From Ramazzottius varieornatus (Eukaryota > Tardigrada > Eutardigrada > Parachela > Ramazzottiidae): 64,000 nucleotides of DNA. The DNA is taken from the NCBI GenBank assembly GCA_001949185.1, contig BDGG01000002.1, positions 4,516,448 to 4,580,447 on the forward strand. The letters are read 5' to 3'. How positions within the stretch are numbered: the stretch's first letter is position 1; each line of letters opens with the position of its first letter. The notes beneath the pieces were generated by a model. The model searched no databases and was not told the DNA's origin. It was given only the letters and a program-made list of their open reading frames with translations. Below, piece by piece: positions 47,987 to 60,500 of this stretch. Both the position numbers and the translations under genes were made by a program.

Positions 47987-50900
47987 CTAGTCGAAATTCT
48001 CTTCTTCTTCATCATCGTCTTCAGAAATATTGAGGCTGTTGTTTTCCAGCGTTCTATTAACAGAACGAAGTTTTGAAAAATTTCAGCGCTTCCCTAACGT
48101 TTTTACAACTTACGTGTGCCATCCATCCCACGCGTCCTGCTCGTCTTTCGCCACTGTCTTAGCCAGTGCTGCCGTCTTCTTTGATCGGCTTAAAACTGCA
48201 AACAAAGACGCGCATCTTGTTCAGTGATCAGAATTGCCATACTACAAAATGTAAAACTTACTACTATTGATCAGCATTTGTTTCTCGACCGCATTTGCAC
48301 CGTAAATTTTGGCACCGACATTTTCACCTCCAACAGACTCTGTCGGTTCCGTATTTGCGCTCGTTGATGCATAGTGGCTTCGGCACAAACGTCGCAAACG
48401 CCCTGGGGAAGGACTCGGTTCTGTGCTCGCCATAACACAAACAAATGTTTATCGTGCATTTCCCTTACAGTACACGCGCCTGGCCTAAATGTGGGGATGG
48501 ACAAAAATGTGGGGAACGGAGCGAAAGCGACTGTGCTTCAAATGATTTAATTGATTGGTCAACCACAGCTGGCCTGTGTCGCTTCGCTCCGTTCCCCACA
48601 TTTTTGTCCATCCCCACATTTAGGCCAGGCACGTGTACTTCGGTACCTTGGACTTGTGAAAGTGGCGCTATCGGGGCAACGGGCCTTCCGGAACCTGGAT
48701 AAAGAAAAGAAGTCATGACTGCAGCGTTTTCTGTGCGAAAGTTTACAAGGTGATACTAACCACGTGAGGTACTCGTACTGGGGCTGGGTCGAGGGCCATC
48801 ACTCCGTTGCGAAGAAACTCCAGAATTTCGCTTTTCTCTCTTACGACCTGCTGTAGAATCAGCAAATGGGAGACTTGGATGATATAGAAAAATCATTCTC
48901 GTACCAGGTTTAGAAGCCTTCTTCGTAAAAGTGCGAGCGGCTGATCTACTTGAGGACCTGCTGGTTCGTGGTTTTCTAACAACCTTATGCGGAATGATCA
49001 GTGGTAACTTGCTGATCCGCTTTGGCTTATCAGGCTTCTTTGAAGTAGACGGGCCGTCCGATTCCATCGGTGGCATCGTTACCGAAGAACTAGTACCCGG
49101 AGCAGATTCCCGTACGGATACTTCGGAAGGCGTATCGTTTGGTTGGACTGGAAAGCAAGTCTAGATTGAAAATGTGAGCACAAAAGTTTCCAGTACACGC
49201 GCCCGGCCTGATTATCGGCCGGGATAAAATTTTTGTCCACCGACCGAAAGCGGCAGCTGCCAGCTAAACTGACCAATCAATCGAAGCGCTGCCGGTTTCG
49301 GCCGGTGGCCAAAAATTCTGTCCCGGCCAATAATCAGGTCAGGCGCGTGTACTCGTGACCAGTAAGGAACTTCTTTCATGGCGCAGGAAAAACCTTACAG
49401 ACGGACGATTCAGCGTTTTCTCTTGGTGGAAACACCTGCGAATCTGGGAAGATCCGTTCTTCCGAAAGAGATTCTTCATCTGTCAGAAGGCGCTCCATGG
49501 CATCGCTACGCACCGGAGGCTCCGTAGAATGTGTAGGCGTTTTCGTTGATACCACCACCGCTGGTGCATTTTCAGGAAAACCGGAAGACTCCATGTCGAC
49601 GTCATCATCTGAGAAAACATCTCCACAACCATTAAACTTGGTCACTGGTAAACGTAATGCAACGATCACCGTGTACCTGAGTGATCACCGTCACATTCTT
49701 TCGGTGATACAACAGGTTCGTCTAAGTCGGTACTCCGGACAGCGACTGTGGTACCTTCCTTCTGGAAGTTGCCGGCAAAGAAGATCCCATCTTCGTCGAT
49801 ATCCACGTCCACCGCCGACGTCTGAGTAGCGGCCACCTCGTTCTCGAGGAAAAGGATATCTTCTTCTTCCTCCATCCTTGTCTCCATCTTTACTTCCGGT
49901 TTGACTATCTCTGCAGAAGCTATCAGTAAATAACAAAAACTCACCAGGAAACGTACCAACTTCAGTATTGTCACAGTATAAAGTTAGAATAATTATCCTG
50001 ATTATCAAATGAAAATGAAATTCCAAAACTGTAAAACCATTCGAGCACATCACCATGAGAAGCGTCAGTAATACTCACCACTGGGAAAGCTGCTTGGTTC
50101 CGTGAGCGGCTCGTCGGACACGGGCACCCCGGGTGGCGTTATCGGGATCGAAACAGGCTCCTCCAACACTTCTTCCTTCACTTCCGACTCAGTATCTTGA
50201 ATAAAGACAAAGGGATCACACGATTCGTCGGCGAAATCTATAGTCTCGAGAGCAGCAGGAATCCCAAAATTCTCATCTGCAAACAGTAACAACAATCGCT
50301 TCCGATCTTTGTCTGTACGACGCGTCACAGGAAATTTTCGCCCATTACCAATCTCCTCTGCATCAGCAGGAACAGAAGCGTCTGACTCAACTAAAGAAAT
50401 CTTCGCCTTGAGAACCTTTTCAAGTTTTGGAGAAGACGTTGACGATCCAACTGACAGTGGACTTTCTGGTGGTTCGTCTGATAGAAGGTCGGCTTCCAGT
50501 GCGCGGGCTTCTGCCTCTAACTTGTCCTCCTCCAGTTGCGCATTCTTCTCCCGGTTCTTCTTCACCATGCTCAGAAACCTTTCTTCAAAAGCCCTATTTC
50601 CGTTCTCAAAACACTTCTTGCGTTCAGCCTGGCTCCGCGACAGCATCCAACTGAGGACCAACCCTTCTCGCGCGAAGCTACCGACCGACTCATAACCCTT
50701 CACATCGAAGGCTCGACACAGATGCGTTGTCAACATATCCGTATCGTACTCGTTCTGGTCAGGAATTTCATCGAGGTTTCCGGATGCCGAAAGCGTAGTC
50801 TCTTGTCCAGCCTCAGACGTAAGCGGAAGGTTATCGTCGAGAGGATTCAACGGATCGACCACCGAGGAAAGACAAAGATTCTTCGGACCAAAGGGACGCT

Positions 50901-51329
50901 TGACAAGTCTATTGATGACCCCAACTTCGGGCTTCGGTGGAGGCGCAGGCTGCACTGCCTTCGGAGCTTTGACCGGCTCTATACAGAAACAGTCTCTAGA
51001 CAGAGTAGGAATGAAGAATTGACATGAGCCTAGCTTGGTCAAACCTGGTGGGAGTTCGATGGGTAGCGCGACGGAAGCTGGCTTGACGACGCACGCAGAT
51101 CCGGATTCTGAAACCGATATTTACAGTCTTCTGTAGCACGTAGTCTGGAAGAGGATACCGACTTACGATCTTCGATGTCGTAGTATACTTGGCTTGGTCG
51201 GGCATTTGCAGCGTGAGGATCGAAAGCATCGAGGGAAATGGGATCGTCAGAGGCAGGGCCAGGATCGAAATTCGAGAAGGTATTTCCGTAACCATATAGC
51301 AGATCATCGAATTCAGCCGGAGCGTCCAT
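47987..51329 (-). CDS. Unrecognised acidic, probably nuclear protein
   Basis: Family not recognised. The ATG at 51329 gives MDAPAEFDDLLYGYGNTFS; exon 1 ends at 51167. Exon 2 (about 51108-51047) and a long exon (about 50998-50080) join in phase. The long exon holds VKRPFGPKNLCLSSVVDPLN and a highly charged helix likely to form a coiled coil (near 50585-50470). Later exons code acidic stretches (KMETRMEEEEDILFL), a basic Ser/Arg-rich block (KPDKPKRISKLPL; RKPRTSRSSSRSA) and, last, ISEDDDEEENFD then TAG at 47987-47989. There is no signal peptide or membrane helix. Acidic and basic low-complexity blocks fit a chromatin or nuclear scaffold protein, which is inference only. It ends about 270 bases from the converging GPCR gene. 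Two related MITEs sit in its introns. Confidence 0.65.
48469..48639. mobile_element. Palindromic MITE, copy A, 171 bases
   Basis: Two arms of about 62 bases are nearly perfect reverse complements: AGTACACGCGCCTGGCCTAA on the left and TTAGGCCAGGCACGTGTACT on the right, with matching GGGGATGGACAAAAATGTGG inside. The centre is about 45 bases. TA dinucleotides border the shared CACGCGCC ends. It lies in an intron of the unrecognised acidic protein gene. Confidence 0.8.
49194..49351. mobile_element. Palindromic MITE, copy B, 158 bases
   Basis: Ends TACACGCGCCCGGCCTGATT and GGTCAGGCGCGTGTA match copy A. The interior is a different but similarly arranged palindrome (CCGGGATAAAATTTTTGTCC against GGCCAAAAATTCTGTCCCGG). 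Its centre shares TTGACCAATCAAT-like wording with copy A. It is in a neighbouring intron of the same gene. Confidence 0.75.
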
Positions 51330-52574
51330 AGCTTGTCCCAAAGTTCCGCGGACAATGAGGACGGCTCCAGACACTCGAAAGCTCGAGAAATACCATCGGA
51401 TGCCCCACGATCACCTCAAGCTTTCATTGGAACAGAAAGTGCACGATAAGCTCATCAAGCAGGAGAAGGTTCCAGACTTTCAGACTTCAAACGTCCAGTG
51501 GCACTACCAGTATGTTGTCATCAGTATACTCTCCCGGATTTCTGACCAGCCTGTTCGTCGACTCGAATAGATACCAGAGAGTTTCTAAACTCCCAGCACT
51601 TCAAAGGAATGGCGCAAAAGCAGCACTTTACAATTGAAGTTCACACTTTGATAAAATTCATACTTTTGATGGATAATGAAGTTATCCCGGGGCGCTTCTC
51701 CGAGGTCTCGGTGCCGGATTATTAGAGGCGGAGTCAAAGTCACATCAAACCAACCTTTGAGTCTTTGATGATGGACGATCCTGGCCGCGCCAACGACCCC
51801 CAAAATCTAGGATCCCGCCGGGGGCGCCACCGTTGCTTCGATTTCGCGCAAAATCCCAGTTTTCCTTCCATAGTTTTGACTTTTGAGTGTTAACTGTAGA
51901 ATTAGACGTTCTCCTGAACCATTCTGCTATTGAGTTCGTGCGTCTCTTTGATCAGTCATGGACGGATGCTGCGCATTAAGGAGATGTATGTGGTCACTGT
52001 GGAGTCTGGCAGCACGTAAAAATCTTCAGCTCGCCAGCACCAACCAAGAAAATGTTTAAGGTATTAACTACGTAATAAGTCAAAGAAGTTAGTTAAACCT
52101 TCGTGACAAAGATCCTCATGCTGTTTGTTGTGGTTTGTAGTTTCCGGAGCGACTCAAAGTCTCGCAGACTCTCCTCTCGTCTTCGCTGTTCTTCCAAAAA
52201 GATAGGAAGGCGACGGCCAACCCTCCTCTACTGATAACGCGTCCATCTTCATCAACATGAAGACGTGCTCCTCATCATCGAACGCACAGGCATGTTCTGT
52301 AGAACCAATGAGCAGTTCGGGACAAGGGCGACGTTTATGGAGACCTGACCAAGCCACGCTATAGCCCGCATGAATTCCGAAAGTCCAACGAGGAGCAACA
52401 TCGGACATGGCGGTTGACGCACGGAGGTATGTTAAATATGTAAACTTAGCACACGCCACCGAGATTGCTTGGAATGAAATCACATCACAATAGAAATCAC
52501 CTACAAATACACTCCTAATTGCCAATCTGTAACCACTTGATATTGCAAAGAAACTTATTTTCGTTTTCTACTGT
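51330..52574. other. Spacer with one unexplained short frame
   Basis: Lies between the acidic-protein gene and the 3' end of synapsin. Apart from the minus-strand frame 52154-52408 listed separately, nothing recognisable was found. The part next to 52574 should be the synapsin 3' untranslated region. Confidence 0.4.
52154..52408 (-). CDS. Possible small ORF, 84 residues, unrecognised
   Basis: From an ATG at 52408 the frame reads SDVAPRWTFGIHAGYSVAWS, then CPELLIGSTEHACAFDDEEH, and ends KTRGESARL then TGA. The composition looks protein-like rather than random, but there is no family match I know, no signal peptide and no partner exon. It could be a single-exon gene, an exon of something larger, or chance. 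Confidence 0.25.
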   Translation of the reverse strand: MSDVAPRWTFGIHAGYSVAWSGLHKRRPCPELLIGSTEHACAFDDEEHVFMLMKMDALSVEEGWPSPSYLFGRTAKTRGESARL

Positions 52575-55500
52575 TTACATGTCGCCGAAGATTCCAGCGA
52601 AAGTTCGCTTGAGGTTGGACATGGTATCGTCTGTGTCTCCTGGATTTGTGCTTTTAGGCTGACCACCCATTCCCATGGCTCCTGGTTGCTGATTTCCTTG
52701 TCCTGACAGGCTTCCTCTTTCACCCCCCGATCCAGTCATGTCACCCATACCAGAGCCCATCGATCCGGACATGTTCATGCTAGGCCTTGACATCTGTCGT
52801 GTTGGCGGTCCTTGGGCGTTCGTAGTCCCGAACTGGGTTCCCGAGAAGGTGTTGCTTGCGTTTGGAGGTTGTGAACCCATCTGCGGGCTCATGCCTGTTG
52901 TAGGGACGTTGGTGGGTCGAGAGTCTAGACCGAGTGCTGCTCTATTGGCCAGGTTTGCAGCGCTACTGACACTGCTTTCTTTCGTCGCAGTTTCCCAGTT
53001 AGCACTTTGAGAGTCCCGAGCAGAGCCGAAGTCTCGAGATCCACTGACATCGCGGATGTTCGAATCTCGAGGGTCTCGCATAGGTGGCGGGCGTCCGGAA
53101 CCAGACAGATCTCTGTCCGCATAGGAGCCCATAGGAGGTCGGTCGGTGGGCCGTGAAGACGGATAGCCAGAACTGTCCGACATATCGCGGTCACTTCCGA
53201 TGGACTCTCGGCTGCCTCGTCGGTTCGGTCCGCCGATAAACCCGTTGGCCATAGCCGGTCCTGGTGGGTTGTTAGGTCTGATGCTCTGAAGAGGCTGTTG
53301 AGACATTCGTTGTTCGTTGGTGGAAGGTCCGCCCAGTGTGCTGGATCGCCGACGATTGTTGTTGGTACCCTCTGAGCTCATTTTGTGGTAGACGAGCTCC
53401 GCAATTAGCTGACGGTCTTCTTCTTGTGTTTCTCCGAGTAGTGTCATGGAAGACGAATCGTTTAGTGAGATGATGAATTCTTGACCTTCTTTACTTGCTA
53501 CCGCTTCAATGGCGAAGACGTCCAGTCCGCCAAATATGCGCGAGCATTCGTCCAACCAGGCGCGCCACCTTTCTTGTAGAGGAATCTGTTCTAACATGGT
53601 GGAACCGGTGTTCGCTTTCCACGAGCCGGAAATACTACGACGAGTTAAAAGTCCGACCTTCAAAGTACTGATCTGAAATTCTAAAGCCTTCCTTTTACCT
53701 CTTCCTCATGTAGGCTTTGTACGATGGTCCAATTTTCTGCAGATGCAGGTCGTATTTGGAATCGACGAAGGGTTCTGCCGTACAATAGGCGCCACAGCTG
53801 CCGACTATGCTGGCGATATCCTGCATTTCTTGTGCTGAAGTCACGCGAGTCTTCCCGAGACCCGCATGCGCATGGCCTATCTTGAGTACCACCGGAAATG
53901 AAGAAATGGTCTGCATCTCTTTGTGAGTCGGGTAATACGACTGCGGAATGAGAGGAAAGTTATTTCTGCCTAGACGTTGCTGAATTTCAATGAGTTGAGA
54001 GAATATCAGAGGTTTGTCGAGGAATGAGGCCAGGCTCTCCAGACTGTTGACCGATGGAACGTTTCCATAAAGTAGAGCTAGTAGCAGATGGCGGTAGTCT
54101 CGGCTTCCGTCTCGAATCGGCTGACGAACCAGCACGAAATCAGGACGAAAGGATCTGTAAATTGAGAAACCGTCATCAGGAAATTCTTGCCCGTGACTTT
54201 CTTAAATCGTAGAAAGGACTCCAGCGAAAGGAAACGAACCTGGCCGTTTTTGTGCCACCGCGGTTGACTTCCACATCTACCATAGTTCCTCGATCCGAAA
54301 ACGCTGTCATGCTTATTTCACTGAATTCGGCCTGAGCAGGTGAGACAGACAGTGGTCGATGAACAGTAAATTTAAGGTGGTTAGCAGGAGCGAACAGTTT
54401 GATGGGTGCAGTACCTGCTCAACACGGATGTCGAATTCGTTGTGAATTTTCCGTCCTCGAAAATATTTCGACCTGCAGGTTTATCAAGTTAAGGATGTTG
54501 GAGAGGAAGAATCTATTTCGCCCCGGGGCACGATTAGCTTTGACTCGTAGTCTTTTATCGGGTTTGTCTTTTTGTACGTGTACCTATAGGCGAATATGAC
54601 ATGCATTGCGCAGTATAGTGCTGCGTCACTTACCAGTCGGTGTGCTGGTCATCGATAACTAGCAGCACCTTCCCTTTCCCGCTGGAGACTCCGGAGACCC
54701 CGGCAACGGTTTGCTGTACCAAGTTCGTAGTAGATTGACTCACTTGACGGAAGATGTTCCTTGCAATATCTGTAACCATACCAAACGTTTGACTATGTTC
54801 AGCAAAAGAGTTGTGTGTACTTTACAGATGTTGTTGTCGGGGGCTTTTCTCGATCATGAGAACTGTGGGCATGGGCCCTGATGAGGCACCATTATTACAC
54901 CAGCTTAAGATTATCAGCGCGGTACTTCTTGCATGAAGTGACGGAAATACCGCTAAATCGTCATTTAGCCCGTAAATCGATCTTTAGGCAGGCCACCGTG
55001 CTCCTGGTCGATGCCAGGAGCACGGTCCTAGAAGCAACGAACTGCCTTTTCTGCACGCCGTGCCATGTTGGTTTGTTTGCGAGGGAAGGATGCCTGCTCA
55101 TCAATCGTATTATTTCCAAATTCCTTTAATGGTCGTCACTCTTGATGAGCCTCCGTGAACAAGTGGATTATAGTCATCATATTCGATTTTCGTCTTTGAC
55201 CAGTACATACAGCGTTCTAGGGTTGAGCGTAACACTAGTTGACTTACTAGCTGCAGTCGCTGACGTGCTTGCAGGATTGTAGTTGGTGCGTGTGGGCGAG
55301 CTAGGCTGACTTGCGCTTGTCATTTTGGGTTGCGGCTGTGGCTCCATCGGCCCTTGCTGTCCGGGGCGCTGAGGCATCTGCGGCGGCATTCGCGGTGCCT
55401 GACCCATGGACCCAGGAGGTCCTGCAGCGCCACTTTGAGGTCCGCTGGCAAAGGAACTGCTTCCCAGGTTCAAACTCATGTGAGGTCGATCCCGAAAGCT

Positions 55501-56279
55501 GCTGGTTGGGGGTCCAGGCGGCCCCACGGAGCCCATATTACTGTTGCTGCTGTAGATGCTGTTCAGGTTCTGCTGACTTCCGCTTCCAGCTGACATACTC
55601 ATTGGTGGATTAGGTGAGGAAGTAGAGGTAGTTTGTGGGGTAGTTTGGTCTTGATCATCGTCCTGTAGGAACGTGACATGACATAACTCAGTTGTATAAG
55701 GAAACTAATTCAGCAGATCAGTTCGTCGGTATGAAAATGGATATTGTTTAGAAACTGGTCCCAGCTGGGACGACGGGATTTCATTTTTTACGTCGGCTTT
55801 GTACACGCGGAAGATCAGGGATAGCATTTAGAACTGGAATGAGGTTTGGCAAAACGTATGAGGGAGGAGGAATACAATGAATGTATTACGTCATGGAACG
55901 ACAAACCGCTTACTTCAAGTGCGAGCTTTACATGCATTCATAGGTCTTCCAGTTCTATCAAACAGGGATCGTGGCTGAAATGGGTGTGAAGGATGTTCAA
56001 GCCACATATTGCAGCTACATAAATGCACCAGATATCCTCACGCCAAGCATGACAAACCCTCATAAAATATTGATTGCTCACTGCAGGACCAAAAAGAGGG
56101 AGATGGGATAATCATGGATCTAAATGAGTGAGCCGGAAGTGCAGAGCCGTGTCGGGCAAACAAGCAATGAACTACCAGACAACGGTACGTACCTGTAGTA
56201 AACTTTGAGAGACGCGTCGTTGCAGTTGGGACATCTTCCCCGATAATCCCGAGAGTCCATCTCGAAAATTAAAGGACAT
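52575..56279 (-). CDS. Syn: Synapsin
   Basis: A synaptic-vesicle phosphoprotein that tethers vesicles to the cytoskeleton and each other. Exon 1 (56279-56193) codes a domain-A-like start with QLQRRVSQSLL, where RRVS fits the conserved PKA/CaMK phosphosite. It joins in phase to an exon from 55664 (DDDQDQTTPQTT) with a Pro/Gln/Ser-rich domain-B-like stretch. The ATP-grasp domain C follows: GKVLLVIDDQHTDW (about 54700-54636), SKYFRGRKIHNEFDIRVEQ (54471-54415), AEFSEI (near 54330), PSVNSLESL, FPVVLKIGHAHAGLGKTRV, YCTAEPFVDSKYDL, YKAYMRK|SISGSWKANTGS and IFGGLDVFAIEAV. A long Gly/Ser/Pro linker ends in NLKRTFAGIFGDM, matching the C-terminal domain E of invertebrate synapsins. The stop is at 52575. 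Confidence 0.94.
54995..55026. repeat. Syn: Perfect 13-bp hairpin in a synapsin intron
   Basis: ACCGTGCTCCTGG, loop TCGATG, CCAGGAGCACGGT. A second short hairpin (GCTAAAT/ATTTAGC) lies about 40 bases to its left. Both are in the intron before the GKVLLVIDDQ exon. The role is unknown. Confidence 0.7.
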
Positions 56280-57550
56280 GATGAGTAATTAGAGCTAGTA
56301 ACGAGATGGGTCACATCTGGCGAAAGTTCTGTGCTCTTTGAACAGATAGGTGATGGGTGGTGGGGTGTATACTAGTAAAATGAGGCAAAAGCTAGAAAAA
56401 AGAGTGACAGTCAACCAGCGGCATGTTGATTTTAAAATCGGCATGCAGGCTCTTCACATCCACAGTCCTTCTTTGGCGCTGGAGCGATCGCTTGCGAGCT
56501 GGCAGGGAACAGATCAATACATTCCCCCTTTCTTCTTCCAACAACTTTACTTTTCGGTGAATATGTGCGATGTGACAGACCGCTCCTGTATATAGTCTCT
56601 GGGATCCTCCTAGAGAAACAGGGATCTAGTTAAGTGCCGGACAGACATCGTTCGATGCACTCCCTAAACTCACGAGCCGGCATAATTACGTACGATCGAC
56701 CAGGCTGGATGACATGCACTCTATCAAACCTTCAAGACTCTCAAGCGTAATTCACAAAGGTTGAATATTGCCGTTTTCGAGAGCTAATCCCGTCAAATGA
56801 GTTTAGCGAGAGCACTTTGCCAGGCAGGTATGGCAGGCAGGTAAATCTTTCTAATTTGATGCAGCCAGATTAACATGAGCAAAAAGGTGATCAGTGAGAG
56901 TGCAGGTGCATCCCATTATTCCCACAGGCAAAGCCTTGCTCGCTGCTTTTTACGGGAGTGCAGAAAAAATCGATGCTTTGGCGGGTGACATGTTTTTCGT
57001 GCATGCTACATGATCGTCATCATGCATGCATTCCATCTGTCAGCATCAAACATCCGTCTCGGTCTTTCGTTATAACCATAAAAAGTCGTGCCGACAAGCG
57101 GGTTCCTACTGGGAATCCTGTGGCGCTTTCAGTGAATTATCTCCTTTACCATAACCATTATCATGTTAACGCTCCTATCCCAACATATTATTGTTCTGAT
57201 GTCATTAAACTGTTCCCACAGTTTCTGGACACGATACCAAGCTTCTGGTTCGAAAAAAGAATTTCCTACGATTAATTCGAATGAGCATCTGATGAACAAG
57301 GGCTCGATAAACAAACTCGACCAGGGTCCTCCTCCCAAGTGGCGCCGTTTTCAGGAGTTTGGCTGGATGCTTGCGCCTTCTGAGAAAAAGATCTGGACGA
57401 GTTTGATTGCCGTGATCTCGAATACTACTGTAATAAATCTTTTCAATGCGACAGGTGTCAGGAAGAAACTTGAAGCTTTGCGTTTTACAAAAACTCTATA
57501 CAGAAAACTCTACTCTGGAAAATCAGGCTGGGCTATTTTGGTGCTATACT
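56280..57550. other. Spacer between ADAMTS and synapsin
   Basis: Contains the synapsin 5' flank and the ADAMTS 3' flank. No frame has a recognisable domain. A doubtful, degenerate foldback copy lies at 57334-57386. Confidence 0.45.
57334..57386. mobile_element. Possible degenerate foldback repeat copy 8
   Basis: CCCAAGTGGCGC faces GCGCCTTCTGAG, an imperfect match to the family stem, followed by GTTTGATTGCCGTG, which only loosely resembles the family tip. It may be coincidence. Confidence 0.3.
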
Positions 57551-60500
57551 CTAGGGACACACTGACGATCAAGGCAGTAATATGAATTTACAACATCCTC
57601 TTTGCACATCGTCCCATCCGGGAAGTATGCATCTTCGGCTAGCATGATTGCTACAGCGTTCTTGGGATGGCGGTATAGATCGCTGTTCTCCGCACGGCAA
57701 TAAATAGCGCAAGATCTGTCGGGAGATTTGTCTGAAATACAGCAATTGTACAGCGGTAGATTGAGTTAGGTGGGGCTTCATGAGTTGACATCGATTAAAT
57801 TTATTCTGGAACCTTAATTTATTACCGGCACTGAATGGCTGCTGTTTTCCTTCAGGCTGTATACCGGGAACTCCGGCATTGACGTATCGTTGACAAGCCT
57901 TGGTCGCGTACTCGGTTGCCGATATCCTCGTGCTGCATTTCTGTTCCAAACCCCAACGAAAATTACAGGTTGTTTCCAATTGACTGAATCAGTTTTGACG
58001 CACCACGAAAACTTTAATTCTGATGATTTTGTCGCTATATTTTGCACACACGTAGGCATGGCTCCTGGAGACGGTACTGGAAAGTTTTGTTGAGTTTGAG
58101 CGCTCCCTGAAAAACTTACGAGGAATAGCATGGACCCTCCGAAAACAAAGAAGTTCAAAACGTACGCTCAAATTTTTGTACTTCAGGTCGAACAAAAATT
58201 TTTTGAAGTTTTCAGCGAATGCTAGTCGACGCAGTCTCATTAGTTTATTTAAAATGCTTCCCTTTCGAATTTGCCTTCCTCGTGGGTGCTGGTCAGCAAG
58301 AATTGTCGCATGTATACCAGTCTGCATTTGTTTTGTCGGGCTAGAAAAACTAGAAGATGATACATTATAATTCTGATTAAAGGGACATCAATAGGCCACT
58401 CGAGATAAATGATTTCATGTGTCTGAGCGGCTGTCTACAAATGCAGAAAATTTCGCAGTAGCCAAGCCCCTTTTCTTCCCGGTATACAAGCGGTTTTGCG
58501 TAAATTCCGCTTATCGACCAATCAAGGTCGAGTGGAGGAGAACACATAGAATCGCATGTTCAGAAAACGGTTTATCCAATGAGCCGTAAAGCAACGAAAC
58601 TAGATTAGAAACCAATCTCTTACGAAACGTCAAAAACGATTCAGTGTAACTGGAAACACCGTTCAAGCTATTGCACGAATTTCGGACACAGCACACGTTT
58701 TGGAGGTTAGTGGACTTACAAATGTATCGTCGCAGGTCAGAACCTCATAGCTCCGCCCGGAGCAATTGGATTCAGTGTTTTGTGGTTCTGGGTGGTTGCA
58801 GGAACGTTCGTTGATTTTGTAGCCTAATGAAGCGTCGACGCAGCCGGAATCGCAGCTTCCGGTTGTCCAGCTGGACCATCCCGGCTGGACGACAGGTTGG
58901 GGCAGAGGCCACGGTACACAGTCACCGCTTGAGCACCACTAGGTAATGAATGTCTGATATGGACAAACCTCTCAAATGAAATTTTGTCTGTTCGTAAACT
59001 ACGACGAACCTTCCCGTTTCCGCAGTATGTGCCGTCAAGAGCTGGACCGATCTCGGTGACTGCCAGTCCTCGGGTTTGCCGACATTTCAGAGAGTTACAA
59101 ATGGTCTGCAAAAAGTCCACACGAGTCAGAATACGACAGACGGGATGTTACAAATTCTATTCGAGGTGTCAGCACTGACCGCCAGAGATTGATTGGGGTC
59201 TTTAATGTATCTCTTGTTCTTCATTTGCATGGCGCACTGGGAATTAGCGGAATAAATCTGGCCGGGAAGCTTGTTAAGTCTACCGTAATCAAGATCGGCT
59301 TTCGGAGGGATCAGATCGGTCTCGAACAGACACATCCGGGAACTTTGAAATCAGAATCTGTGTAGTGCGCATATATGGAGGACGTGGTAATTATACATTA
59401 CTTACCCTATTTTTGCTTTTATAGCGTCGCGACTACACGTGGACCACTCCGTTTGTCCTTCCCAACGGCGAGCAGGAGACATGATGTACTTTTCTGAAGA
59501 ACAGTCATTTTGCTCGCCATCGTGGAATAGTCCCAAACTAAATTTGGAAACGATACAGAAAGATCGTGATTTAGGATATTTAGCTACGACGTTGCGTTTA
59601 GCTTAGGAAATCTCAGATGATCCTACTTGTGGGCGATCTCATGCGCCACCATGTAGCTGCTCAGGAACCCAGATGACTGGATTGCGCTCTTCGTGTTGTC
59701 TGTGGCTCCAAGCTCTGCCACTGTAGCACTATAAAGTGGATGACACATGGCTCCAACTCTTGACATGCCTGTAGCAAAACGGAAGAATATAAATACCGGT
59801 ACTTAAGTCAAGATCAAAAATCAAATCAATTGGCATGGTCCTAGTAATATTACCCATGACGCTATAGTCGAAGTCCCCGCGATACATCTTTTTTCTGCAG
59901 ATGATACCAACCATGAGAAATCGCGAAACAGTGCAATTTGCAGGAACCTATAGGAACAAATGTGATACCCGGTAAGAAGCACTGCATGGTCCCAGTGTTG
60001 TGGATCTTCCTCCGGCTTGTTTTGGTCCTTCTGGAAGTCGCTGAATGCTGCCAGGACTGATTCGATGCCGGCTTTCTCCGGAATATTCGTCGGGTTCTGC
60101 TTAAGAAGATGCATATAGACGATTTTGATGTCCACTGAATCCAGGAACGATGGTAAGTGGAAGATCAGTGCGATCTGGAACATGCGAATATTCCAAGTAT
60201 GAATGGGATATTTTCGATGCAATTCAGTGATAGTGTTTTCTAGGTACTTGGTCGATGAAAGTGAGAAGGAATTCCCTCAAAGCATCTTCTGTTCCCAAGT
60301 ACGATGTGAAAGTATTGCACGCGTCAGCGTCAACGAAGATTGCCAGTTCGATGGTTGCGGTTGGAGCGCCCTCTGTCAACCACGCCAGCTGTCCCGCATT
60401 GGGCCTTTTTCCAGGTTTATAAGTGGTATCAAACTTGCATCTTCCTGCGAAGGAAAATATACGTGGAAGTTTGAAATCGAAGCGGACAATGGGCAGATCC

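Noticed and set aside
57814-58327. Minus-strand frames as a separate secreted protein
   Set aside because: They overlap the ADAMTS cysteine-rich exon in another frame and its intron. The hydrophobic start is intron sequence.
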